In this document: positions 1 to 9,900 of the stretch, piece after piece
How the letters are laid out: each line of letters begins with the position of its first letter
Numbering within the stretch: the first letter of the stretch is position 1
NCBI GenBank assembly: GCA_027604505.1
Contig: JADIIX010000189.1
Location: 1 to 34,067 of the forward strand
DNA from: Gonapodya sp. JEL0774
Taxonomy: Eukaryota; Monoblepharomycota; Monoblepharidomycetes; Monoblepharidales; Gonapodyaceae
Direction of reading: 5' to 3'
DNA: 34,067 bases
Translations under genes and position numbers: made by a program
The notes under the pieces: model-generated
The model's database searches: none
Told to the model about the DNA's origin: nothing
The model's input: only the letters and a program-made list of their open reading frames with translations

Positions 1-640
1 GACTGGAACCATTTTCATCCACCACAAGAGGAAAATTACTGATCTCTTGGAGGAAGTTGGAATGTTGAATGTACAACCTGGTGTAAGACTTACCAGAGGT
101 GATTGTCCAAAAACAGATACTGAGAGGCAGGGTATTGACCATGCACAATTCAGACATCTTGTTGGAATACATTTGCACATTATGGTTATGACAGGACCAG
201 AATATGTCCTGCTGTAAAGATCTTAACTGAGGTGTTAGGCAATCCAAGCCATAAGCATTTGGATGCAATGAAATGGCTCTTAAGATATTCCGCAGGCACA
301 AAGGACTCAGACTTTGGAATTTGATACCCTGAGAGACAACATGTGACAACCTCTTGACATGGTTATAACAGTGCAGACTTTGCCACAGATGAGCATGACA
401 GAAAATCACACAGTGGATATGTTTTCCTGATGGCTGGAGCTGCAGTGAGTTGGTCCAGTGGGAAACAGGACCTAGTGGCCACATCAACTACACATGCAGA
501 GTATGTTGGCCAAGACCATGCAACCAGGGAGCTCTTGTAGATTACTCTCCCACATGAGAGCACACCTGTTTTCTGACAATGTGGTGTGAACTCAATAGTG
601 AAAGAGAAAACAGCCAATTTTGCTCAAATCCACAATCTGT
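1..640 (+). mobile_element. Degenerate Ty1/copia remnant: RT end plus RNase H (copy 1)
   Basis: This is a decayed retrotransposon fragment read in the plus direction with several stops and frame changes. Around 271-330 a segment resembles the end of copia reverse transcriptase (KWLLRYSAGTKD, where copia has an ILRYLKGT-type motif). At 361-540 a clear RNase H segment follows, with SADFATDEHDRKSHSGYVF, then AVSWSSGKQ, then STTHAEYV, ending at an in-frame TAG near 538. The first 60 bases match 1935-1990 closely (the FIHHEGKITE-like stretch), so two related copies lie in this window. No LTR was identified. It cannot encode a working protein as it stands. The copia assignment rests on motif order and is fairly sure; element boundaries are not visible. 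Confidence 0.8.
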
Positions 641-1029
641 TGTTCTCCAGCTTCTCAAGAATGTCCTAGATGTGTTGGGGCACCAGGCTCATAACCTGTT
701 GAGCAGTTACAATTCACTTATTCGAGCAGACCATACAGAAAAGCTTAATCTACTTTATCCCACGACCATAGCGCCATCCTCAAATGTGTGCACCAAGTTA
801 CCCATGTTCCCTAGTGTAACTCACTAACCAATACGGCTAGAACAAAAATATGAGCAACAAACTTGTAAAAAATTTTACGTTGACTAATTTTACTCCATTA
901 ATTGCTCCCGAATTCCAACTCCCCGTGGCGCTAGAGCTGTCTGAAATGTCAAAACTCCCATATCTCAACTGATTGGCGAGGCATCTAGGTCACCCATTAA
1001 CAACCCACCACAGGAGAAAGAAACTCAAC
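641..1029. other. Gene-less spacer between copia remnants
   Basis: No open frame of convincing coding character is seen here. The stretch follows the RNase H remnant and precedes the integrase remnant of the next copy. It could hold decayed LTR or gag material, but I found no terminal repeat or primer binding site to prove it. Confidence 0.4.
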
Positions 1030-1370
1030 CTGGAGGAAGGAATCACTTGTATTTATTGGGACCTGCCAGAGTAGAAGGACTGCAGAACGAGAAGTACATG
1101 CTTTTGTTCATTGATGAAGCAACTTCAAATATTCGTGTTGAGCCCCTTTGGAAGTGCTAAGTGGGAAACCTATAGATATATCAGACTTAAGGGTGCTTGG
1201 CTGTGATGTTTATGTTCTCAACAAGGAGCGGGAAAGGTATAAACTGCCGCCTCAGGCAGAACACCACATTTTGGTTGGTTATGGAGTGGACAGCACAACT
1301 TACATCTTAGTGAACTGTTGGTGTAATATCAGACATTGTTTATTATATGGGTGATGTGTGTAAACTAGAT
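1030..1370 (+). mobile_element. Degenerate Ty1/copia integrase fragment (copy 2)
   Basis: Near 1048-1120 the plus strand reads LGPARVEGLQNEKYMLLFID, the start of the copia integrase core, where the catalytic aspartate region normally sits. After a break, 1150-1310 reads GKPIDISDLRVLGCDVYVLN followed by RYKLPPQAEHHILVGY, the conserved end of the copia integrase region. Frames change between the two pieces and stops interrupt them, so it is a relic. Its place upstream of a reverse-transcriptase piece fits the copia order integrase-RT-RNase H. Confidence 0.8.
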
Positions 1371-1464
1371 TAACCGGCCCCACATAGATGAGCAGCGCCT
1401 CATGTAATAAATAAGTTGTGAGTAAGACAGAGTCCACCTGTGCTCATCTATGTCCATGTTGTGC

Positions 1465-1706
1465 TAACAGAAGCAGAGTATGGATTCCTCTATCCAGTAC
1501 TCCCCCTGAAATCTACGCTCCTTGCTGATCTCAGGGTTGCAAGACCCAGGGCTGAACCATTCCCTTTTCATGTGTCTTTTTGCTCACACAAACTTTTGGC
1601 ATGGCTGGAAATTGAACCCACACCAGCCATGTAGCTAATGGGGCTTATACCCAGTTGCTCTACCAGAGCAAAACCAGTACAGAAGCAGAGTGTAGATTTC
1701 CCTATC
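1465..1706 (-). repeat. SINE-like insertion with tRNA-like head
   Basis: On the minus strand, 1676 down to about 1590 carries a D-arm-like GCTCTGGTAGAGC and a B-box-like GGTTCAATTTCC, the two internal promoter boxes of a tRNA-derived SINE. The acceptor stem does not pair and the T loop is disturbed, so it is not a functional tRNA. The piece is bracketed by imperfect direct repeats of about 28 bp (about 1465-1493 and 1677-1705, both beginning ACAGAAGCAGAGT), which look like an old target-site duplication. It sits between the integrase and reverse-transcriptase parts of the second copia copy. The SINE reading is an inference from these signs. Confidence 0.4.
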
Positions 1707-2030
1707 TAACAGTCCAGTCAAACTACCATTGCAGGAGCTTGTGATAAGAATCATGTGCTCTTTGTCAAGAAAGTTGTGAATGTGAGGCTGCTTATTATTC
1801 TTGGAGTAATAATGACGAACTATTAAACAGCCTTCTAGATGAACTCTCAAAGGAGTTGGCACTGCACTTTAAAGTCAAATCTGGAGAGGTCAAAGTCTTT
1901 CTCACAAATTTAATGCGCCAAGGCCCTGTTTGTAGAACCATCTTCATCCACCATGAGGGGAAAATTACTGAAGTTTTGGTGGAAGTTACAGCAGTTTCAG
2001 AAAAGGTTGGCCCCATCCGGTTTCAGCACA
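1707..2030 (+). mobile_element. Degenerate Ty1/copia reverse transcriptase fragment (copy 2)
   Basis: The segment at 1850-1990 reads ELALHFKVKSGEVKVFLTNL and then IFIHHEGKITEVLVEV. The first part matches the copia RT stretch that usually reads like FKMKDLGEVKYFLG. The last part is nearly repeated at 10-60 of the window, showing two related copies. Frame breaks separate it from the upstream integrase piece. Confidence 0.7.
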
Positions 2031-3089
2031 CGTTTTTGTCCACATATCATTTGAAATATATATTATCAGTTTCCTGCCTGTTGCCTGTCCAATCTCCATT
2101 GCAGTGACCTTTCTATAAAGTTCAACCGTCAATCCCGCCCCTTCCTGGCCCTTCCGTGTCGCAATTCCATTCCTGAGTGTGGTGATGATTCAAACGAAAA
2201 AGATTTGGAGACGTTACCGTTCTTGTAAGTCCATGTTTATGTCTGTTTTCTTTTCTGTACATTCACTATAGTGGATTGGACAGGTTGATATGATGTAATC
2301 GTGGTGTGGTTGGGAGGAGGATCCGAGCATTGTTCTCCCCTGACCATAACTGGCGTGCTCTGCGGAATGGTGGATGGAGAATCACAGAATCCCATTATTA
2401 GGATATCTTGCACGTCCTATGCAACAATGAAGTGGCAGCAGTTGGAGTTCAGAACTACTGACGGTGATGTTGCAGGTATACCAGACATGAAGAAATTGGA
2501 GGAAACCCCAGATTTGAGCTGGGATGTACAGGAGGAGACGTCTTTCCAACTTCTGTATGTGCAGGAGGTGCTAATAGACTGTTTAGAATCACTCATTAGC
2601 TTCCTCCTCATCCATCATTTTGAGATGATGAGGAGACTCTGGGATTGCCCTAAACTCTCCTTCCATTACAACGTTTCAATATGCATACTGTAAATAAAAT
2701 GATATTTGTGCAGCAAATAAATATGATTTCTACTCTTTGAAACCAATCTCCCCATTTGCTCTTCTCACCCTCAACTGCTTTGCCCATGGAGAGAAAGAAC
2801 TCACCTGCGCCTGTTGACTCCCTCAACTAGTATTGAAGATATGTTCCAGAGTTCCCGGTGACTGTGGAGGACGTTCAGAAGTGCTGAACTGAATGGGATA
2901 TGAAACTAGCCAACTCACTCGAAAATTAAGCAAGCTGTGCAGATGTGTATTAATGCTATTTTCTCTTATGAGGGATTGCACATTATCCAAGCCATCTAAA
3001 TCAAAGCAAGAGTGCCATCCATGGTTATGAACCTGTCTGACATGGTCCTCCTCCAGACCAAACCACATGTGCATCAAATTAAACAGCTA
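2031..3089. other. Spacer within or beside the second copia copy
   Basis: There is a 130-codon open stretch at 2301-2693 on the plus strand, but its composition and lack of recognisable motifs give no reason to call it a gene. This stretch separates the RT fragment from the RNase H fragment and may be decayed element sequence or a nested insertion. No repeat pair was found that would mark an LTR. Confidence 0.35.
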
Positions 3090-3620
3090 TTATGAACCAA
3101 TGGAAGAGAAGCGATAGCGAAAGTGCACTTACTTGTGCAATTCTGTCCTATTTGAAGTTCTCTCAAGCACGTGACAGTACCACTAACGGGATTTGGGGAG
3201 ATGGGAGGTGGGGAACTAGAGGGGAATCGATGGGTAAAATATGCAGAAGAACGTGTGCGATGATAATTGGACAGGGAGTGGGTGGGACAATGATGGATTT
3301 GCAAATCTTGCAGTGGATACATTTTCCTGATGGCTGGAGGTGCAGTGAGTGGGTCTGTGGGAAGCAGGAAATAGTGCCAACCTGTACTACACATGCCAAA
3401 TATGTGGGCCAAGACAATGCAACTAGGGAGCTCTTGTGGATTACTCAGTTTCTGAGGGAACTTGGATCTGGTTGTTTAGGTGCCACAAATGTTTATGGTG
3501 GAAGAGATCCAGAATGCCCTACTTTGATGGGAGACAATCAGGGAGCTACACCACTGGCCAAGAACCCTGTCTGCAACAAACTTTTAAACAGTTCCTCATG
3601 CAGAACCTACCTCTACTCCC
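3090..3620 (+). mobile_element. Degenerate Ty1/copia RNase H fragment (copy 2)
   Basis: The piece around 3317-3600 is a second version of the RNase H region seen at 410-540. It contains the same TRELLW-type stretch, followed here by ITQFLRELG and then GDNQGATPLAKNPV, which resembles the copia RNase H end that reads DNQAAI..A.NPV. The nucleotide match to copy 1 is obvious by eye (for example TTTTCCTGATGGCTGGAG in both). A 240-codon open frame overlaps it, but this is remnant sequence with internal shifts, not a gene. Confidence 0.75.
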
Positions 3621-5170
3621 ATGTCTGTTTCTGCATTTATTTCCCCATCACCCATGCATTGCCAGCCCTCTGTCATGCTGTTCTCTTGCTCTTACCCTTA
3701 CTCAAGCCAACTTTTGTCCACGATTATTTTGGGGTGTCATATCATACCATGATCAACACTAAGTGCCAGTCTCCTGGGCAGGGAGCTGGCAGTGCAAGTA
3801 CTTGCTTTGGGTGATTTTGCAAACACCAAGAGCCCATGAGTGCACTGCTGTCATGTCTCTTTCAGAAGTCTGTGACCTCATTGGTGCTCTTGATGTCACA
3901 CAACTTGGAAACTTAATCCCGTCTATGGCAATTGCTGGACTCTATCTGCAAGTCACCTTGGGTCAAGTTTGCTGATCTCTGGAGGAGAGCTCTGCTCTGG
4001 GGGGACAACCTTTTGCTCCTTTGCTGCAGGTGCTTCTGACCTGCCAGTATCCTACCACTGGCTCAACTCCACACTCTGCTGCCCTCATCCCCAAAACCAG
4101 CATTGTCACTTGGCACAGCTTCCAGGCCTCTGGGACTGTCTTTGCCACCTCACTGGGAATTGATCAGAATTCTGGGCAGCTGGCAGGATGCCTTTGTGGT
4201 AGACCTCCAGCTTCCTCTCTCGGATTGACAGGTACAGGCCCAGTGGTTTGCAGAGCTGGTCTGGGGAGGGTGAAGGTACAGGAGAGTGGTTTTTTTTTTG
4301 GAAGGGTATGCCAGTGTGAGATGGCGCAAAGCCTTTGGAAATGGTGCACATCTGAAGATTAGTTGAATGTTCCTGTCTCCTTTGTAATACTTTTTTGTCT
4401 TTGGTTTCTTCACTGTCTACCCCCAGGCCCCCCTCTCTCTTCCTGTCTGCTGTTAGAGTTCTGTGCCATTCCCAGCTGGTGGACTCAGGGTCCACCTTTC
4501 AAAAGGGTGCAGCTCTGGCCTCTGGGCAACACCACCTGCCTATCTCCCCTTGTGTCTCTCACACTGACCTGCTCACAGTAGGGTACTAGGGCCAGACTTG
4601 GACCATGGCATGATGCAGTGTGGCTTGGGACAGGAGCCTGTACGCCAAGGCTGCAGGTCTTATATTGCATGCCCCTGCACCATTATTGCAGGTGGGAGTT
4701 GGGGCATTGGCTGACTGTCTCAGCTGGAGTGACAGAGCAATTTTTTATTTCTTTGTGGACAGTCACAATCATGTCTGTGAGGTGCATCTATGCTGTGTTC
4801 CAGACTTTTGCTTTGTTGGTTTTACATTTGTCCTGTTTGAATGATATAAACTGCATGGCAGGCTGACAGGCTCAGGCTCCTCCTAGTCCTCACCTACTGG
4901 CCCAGTTTGCTGCCACAACACGTGCCCCTCTCCTGCCTGTCTCCCCTTGTGACCTTGCCTCTTTCATGCTCACCTGCCTCAGGTACACACTAGGGCCTGT
5001 CAACCCCAGGTTTAAAAGCAGTAACTTGAAAAGTACAATGAATCATTGATAATAATGAATAGCTTCAGCATCGTGGTCAGCTTTCACAGTGATCATGTGA
5101 CTCAACTACAGTCTTTTGAAATGTGCTAGAGGGAAAGCATCACAATAGCTTTGGACTACAGTGATATTCT
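3621..5170. other. Long gene-less region downstream of the retroelement remnants
   Basis: No recognised protein is encoded in this stretch. Several 60-110-codon open frames on both strands lack motifs and overlap one another. One imperfect direct repeat is visible: 4535-4607 and 4933-4999 both start CTGCC-TCTCCCCTTGTG and end near ACTAGGGCC. The last 140 bases are probably the 3' flank of RPT3. Confidence 0.4.
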
Positions 5171-6840
5171 CTAAGTGTAAAACTGGAAATTGGTATCTCC
5201 TTTCTTCACGTTTGCTTTGTAACCCTTTTCAAGATCCTTTGTCAATATGACATAACGGTTCTTTCTTACCTAAAACATGGAAAAGATATGGATCACCAAC
5301 TTATGAGAGTAAAAATATGCAAGAAATATGGAGATTGATCTCACAGCATGCATTCCAGCTTCCTGGCAGATTGCTGCAATCTCTGCTCCTGACAGGCGAT
5401 CTGGACGAGACACAACTGGAACAAAGAACAAACTTATTCAGTTGAAATAGGAGCGGGAGCAAAATCTTTGCGGATTCTCCTCACAGTCTTCAAGATCTAC
5501 TTCTTCAGATAGGTTCATTTTACTAGTGACCGTTGAAAATATCAGACGCTTTTGCCGGCGATCTGGCATTGGAAACTCAATTTTGCGGTCCAAACGGCCT
5601 GGGCGAAGGAGTGCTGGATCCAGCGTGTCTGCACGATTTGTTGCCATAATGACCTAGATGCAAACAAATAACACTCAATGTCGTGGTGACTGGGCATCCC
5701 CCAACAATGAGTAACGTGACTACACGCCTTAACATTTGATGTTTGGTCGAAACCGTCCATCTGGTTCAAAAGTTCCAGTAGAATACGCTGTACTTCACGG
5801 TCAGCACCTGTTTGTGCGTCAAACCGTTTGGTAGCGATTGCGTCGATCTCGTCTATGAAGATGATGCAAGGCGAATTCTCCCTTGCTAGCCTGAAAACGT
5901 CCCGAACCATCCGTGGCCCCTCCCCAAGGTACTTTTGTACAAATTCGGATCCTACAACACGTATGAAAGACGCGGTTGTGTGGTGTGCAACCGCCTTCAC
6001 GAGCATGGTCTTGCCGGTTCCCGGTGGTCCATAGAGTAAGACCCCGCGAGGGGGGTCAATACCGATTTGTTTGTAGAGGTCAAAATGAGTGAGAGGAAGT
6101 TCGACTGCTTCCCTGATTTCTTGTTTCTGAATGTCGAGGCCACCAATGTCTTGATAAGTGATATCGGGCTTTTCGGCATCTCCCAGCATGGCAATGCTCG
6201 AGTCGGCCTCGGGAGGGAGGACATCCACAAGAGAGTTTGAATGGCGGTGAAGAGCGACAGAAGTGGATGGCTTTAGGAGCTCCCGGTCGATTGTGGAGAG
6301 AATCCGCACAACGTAGTTGGAGCCTGTAGTGGACCCTACAATACCAGTATGCTGGTCTATTGGTTCCAAGAATTGTCCAATGACAAGAGGTACAGATTGA
6401 ATTCGTTTGACTTCCTCCTACAAAAACGTAGGCACAGTGACATTCAAGGGAGTTGCGCAAGAGCGTGGCCAGTGGGAGTTGCGACGTGACGCTCACTTGG
6501 GCCCGAATTAATTCCCTCTTCAGATTCTTCTGTTCGTCTTTAATATACTCTTCTTGCAGTTCCAAGAACTCCAGATGGCGGCCAAGCTTGCAAGCAATTG
6601 CAAGCAGAAAGGAACATGTCACTAGAGACCGGGACCCACAAGTTACTCCAACAAAGCAATACCTTCTTCAATTTCATATACAAATCCTCTTCCGAAAGTT
6701 CTTCCGAGGCAGTCGTCGGCGCATAGTTATCCTTGTCAGTTGAATTACGTGTGCTTGATGTGATTGGAGGTGGCTTTTCATTAAAAGACAGGAACAGCAT
6801 GTACCTGGGTTACAGTCAGAGAAATCCCAAGCTCGTCCAT
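5171..6840 (-). CDS. RPT3: 26S proteasome regulatory ATPase subunit 6B (Rpt3/PSMC4)
   Basis: Rpt3 is one of six AAA+ ATPases in the ring that unfolds ubiquitinated proteins and feeds them into the 20S proteasome. I join seven exons: 6840-6805, 6731-6663, 6586-6497, 6417-5728, 5653-5485, 5415-5345 and 5269-5171. They total 1224 nt, or 407 aa, close to the usual ~418. The N-terminal coiled coil (about 28-70) is followed by an OB-like region with [14 protein letters not shown]. Walker A is GPPGTGKT at 195-202 and Walker B is IIFIDE at 250-255; the arginine-finger region and [13 protein letters not shown] follow. The C-terminus FYT keeps the HbYX form that docks on the 20S ring. The ATG at 6840 is preferred over one at 6800 because its product begins MDELGI, like the family's MEEIGI. 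Intron 5727-5654 starts with GC. The gene looks intact. Confidence 0.96.
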
Positions 6841-6993
6841 TGGTTTGGGATTGTTGGTGTTTGTTCGTTGTTCCCCATGACAGAAGCACCTTGCCGCACA
6901 AAGGACCAAAGCCGTTGCACCGACTTGCAGTGGCCTCGGAAGGGTGTCCTACGAGATTCGCATTTTACATATAACTTGTTGGAACATAAGCGT
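6841..6993. promoter_or_regulatory. Shared divergent promoter region of RPT3 and RAD50
   Basis: Only 153 bp separate the inferred start codons of RPT3 (minus) and RAD50 (plus), so both promoters must lie here or in the first exons and introns. I see no convincing TATA box. The exact fungal proteasome element GGTGGCAAA is not present in the spacer. Co-regulation is an inference from distance only. Confidence 0.6.
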
Positions 6994-9900
6994 ATGGTGA
7001 GCACACAACAGCAATGTATGAGAGTCTGGTAAATCAAAACTCCTTCTATCTTTGTGCTTTGAACATCGTTTTCCTTCTCGGTCAAAATCCCCACACGAAA
7101 GAGTGCTATCGACAAATTGCTTATTCGTGGGATTCGTTCCTTCAGCCCTGAAGACCAGCCGTCCGTTGTTCATTTTCTTACTCCTCTAACTCTAATATGT
7201 GGTCATAATGGCTCCGGAAAGACGGTTCGTCCTTTCACTTTCTAATCCTGTTGCCTTCCTCATGCCGACTATTTTCCGCTCACCATCACTTCATTCGTTT
7301 GTTCAGACAATTATTGAGTGCTTGAAGTATGCAACGACTGGTGAAATGCCACCAAATAGCAAGGCGAGTTTCCGTGTATGAGTCGTCTCATAACAGGAAG
7401 GAGTATTCCCCCACTTCCAATCTTTGCATGCTTGGTCGGTTGTTTCTTATTGTTGTACCTGATTTGTTCGGCATCTTCATGATAGGGTGGGGCCTTTGTC
7501 CATGATCCGAAAGTGGCCGGGGAGACGGAAGTGAAGGCGCAGGTCAAGCTTCAGTTCAGGTCTGCAAGCGGCCAGCAGCTCCTTTGCGTAAGGTCCATGC
7601 AGTTGACGCAAAAGAGAGGAAATGCGACATTCAAGACTCTGGAGACGCTCTTGCAAACATTTGACCGTATAACAGGGGAGAAAGTGAGCATAACAACTCG
7701 GTGCGCCGACATGGATGCAGAGATCCCGACATACCTGGGAATCAATCGCGCAATTCTTGAAAATGTTATCTTTTGCCATCAAGAGGATTCCAACTGGTAA
7801 GTGGTGGCCCCTCTGACGGTTGAAAAAGGCACAACGAGAAAGGTGCAGGCCCATAGGGACACGAGCTGATTCGTACGGTTATCGTTGAAGGCCATTATCA
7901 GAACCTGGCTCTCTTAAGAAAAAGTTCGATGAAATATTTGAAGCGACACGGTACACAAAGGTCCTCGACAACATTAAGGTCCTCCGGAAAGCTCAAAAAG
8001 AGGTCATTGCGCTTGATAGACAAGAATTGGGACACCTAAAAGAGAACAAAGACAAAGCGGCTCGTGTAAATCGGAACTACCAAGATGCATGCACAAGAAT
8101 CGCAGCTCATCAATCCCGCCAGGTTGATCTGGAAGTGGACCTCAAAGCTGTCGCACAGGATTTGTCGCAGATCATGAATCGCATCAGCGAATGTGCTAAG
8201 ATGGAGAGTAGTATCAGGGATGTTGAAAAAAGGAAAATTGATTGCGAACGCCAGGTACAGCAGACCAAAGATCGGATGGAGGTGATGGTTGGTACGTAAA
8301 TGAAACTGTCGCGTTCTTTCTCGCGTGGGCTCCGTCACGGTAACTTCCCATGAGAACACATTCAATTGTAGAAAGTGAAGATGATCTCCGAGCCATGCTA
8401 AGCCTTCTGCAGGAGGAATCAGGGGACCTGGAGAACAGCCGGGAAGAACTCGTTCGCAAGATAAAGGGTCACGAACAGGACCTCCGAATAATTGAACAGG
8501 AGAAGTCGCGAAGACTCACAGATAAGGGTCGCTGGCAAGCAGAGTTGGAAGTGAGTGTCGCAATGAATTGTCTGCATAGATCAGGTGGCTTAAGTTCATC
8601 GCTCGGTTCCATCTTATGTCAAGGCGCACAACCGTCGCCTAACAGATCGGACCAAAACAATCTCCGAGCTTGCCTTGAAGCATTCCTTTCCCGGGTTCTC
8701 ACACACACCACTACTGCAAGCGGATGTAGATCTCTTCATTACGAAGTTATCCAAAGAACTCTCTGAAGTCGAGAAAAAGGCAGACGAAACTCGCAGGCAG
8801 ATGAAAGAGAAGGAGAACACAATCATTGCGGAAAAGGGAGAAATTGGCAATAGCTTATCACAGTTTCAAGAACGCAAGAGAGGTGCATTGAAACAGATTG
8901 TGAGTGCACATTGCCGTGACAAAATTAGTGTCAAACTTTGTTTAACGCTCCTTTTGCCAGGAAAGCAATGGGAATAAAGTCGGCCTGCTGCAGGAAAAGT
9001 TTTCAGGACTCAAAGCATTCTCCGAGGAGGAGATTCATCTGGCGGAGACGGAACTCAAAGAGGAGGTGAGTGCTTTCCCATAGGCGGGGCCGTCGGTATC
9101 AGGATTTATTGTTATGCGATCATAGCAAATAGCTTTACGGCAATCTCAGACGGCACTGGCTTCTCTTGACTTCGACACAAAGTTGGAAGACTTAAACAGG
9201 CGCCTCCGGGCACAGGAGGTATCTGTGACAACTCTTAGCGACACCCTCGCCCGCTTAAATTCCCAAAGCGGCACTCAGAACAAACTGTCTTTGAAACATG
9301 GAGACAGGCGGAGAAAAAAGCAAAATTTGACAGAATGGTGAGAACATGGACGCACATACACCTCTTATTCTTCCAAAATGGTTATCCTCGCAGTTTTCAG
9401 AAAGCGCTAGCAGACTTCGGGCACCTTCTTTTGCGAGAACCAACGATGGAATCGTTTGAGAGTGACGTTGACAACCTAATCAAAAGTCAAGACCAGGTGG
9501 TACGTGCAGCTCAACAAAAGGTCAACCGTTTGCAACAGGAACTTTCGTCTTGGGAAACGAAGCTGTCGATGGCTCGACAGGCACTTCAATCAAAAGAGGA
9601 AGACTTGCGGTGTGGGTTTCAATCCCAACTTGTTTTCCTTCACACCTTCTATACTCTGCTTGCATACTCCCAGATAAAAAGCAAAAGTTATTTGATGTGA
9701 TTGGAAACACGGAATTTGACGCGCGCCTCCGTGAAAAGGAAATGCAGGTTTCGAATTGCAAAGAGTGGGCTCATTTCAGTGAACATGTTCTGGTCGTCAT
9801 TATCACCAACTCCTCCACCCATTAGGGAAGCTGGCACGCTTAAAGGCGCGGAGAACGTGTATGCAAGATTTATCAGAAAGTTTCAGGAGAAGCACGTTTG

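Noticed and set aside
1600-1676. A functional tRNA gene on the minus strand
   Set aside because: The acceptor stem does not pair, the T loop has an extra base and the anticodon loop lacks T at position 33.
3092-3814. A 240-codon plus-strand gene
   Set aside because: Its recognisable part is a decayed copia RNase H piece with frame breaks; the rest has no motif.
6798-6800. ATG at 6800 as the RPT3 start
   Set aside because: It lies inside the 73-nt first intron. The ATG at 6840 gives MDELGI, which fits the family, and the splice keeps frame.
7014-7028. RAD50 first exon starting at ATG 7014 or 7018 with donor at 7029
   Set aside because: Possible, but the product starts (MYESLSAID or MRVCAID) fit homologues less well than MSAID from ATG 6994. 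Kept as alternatives.
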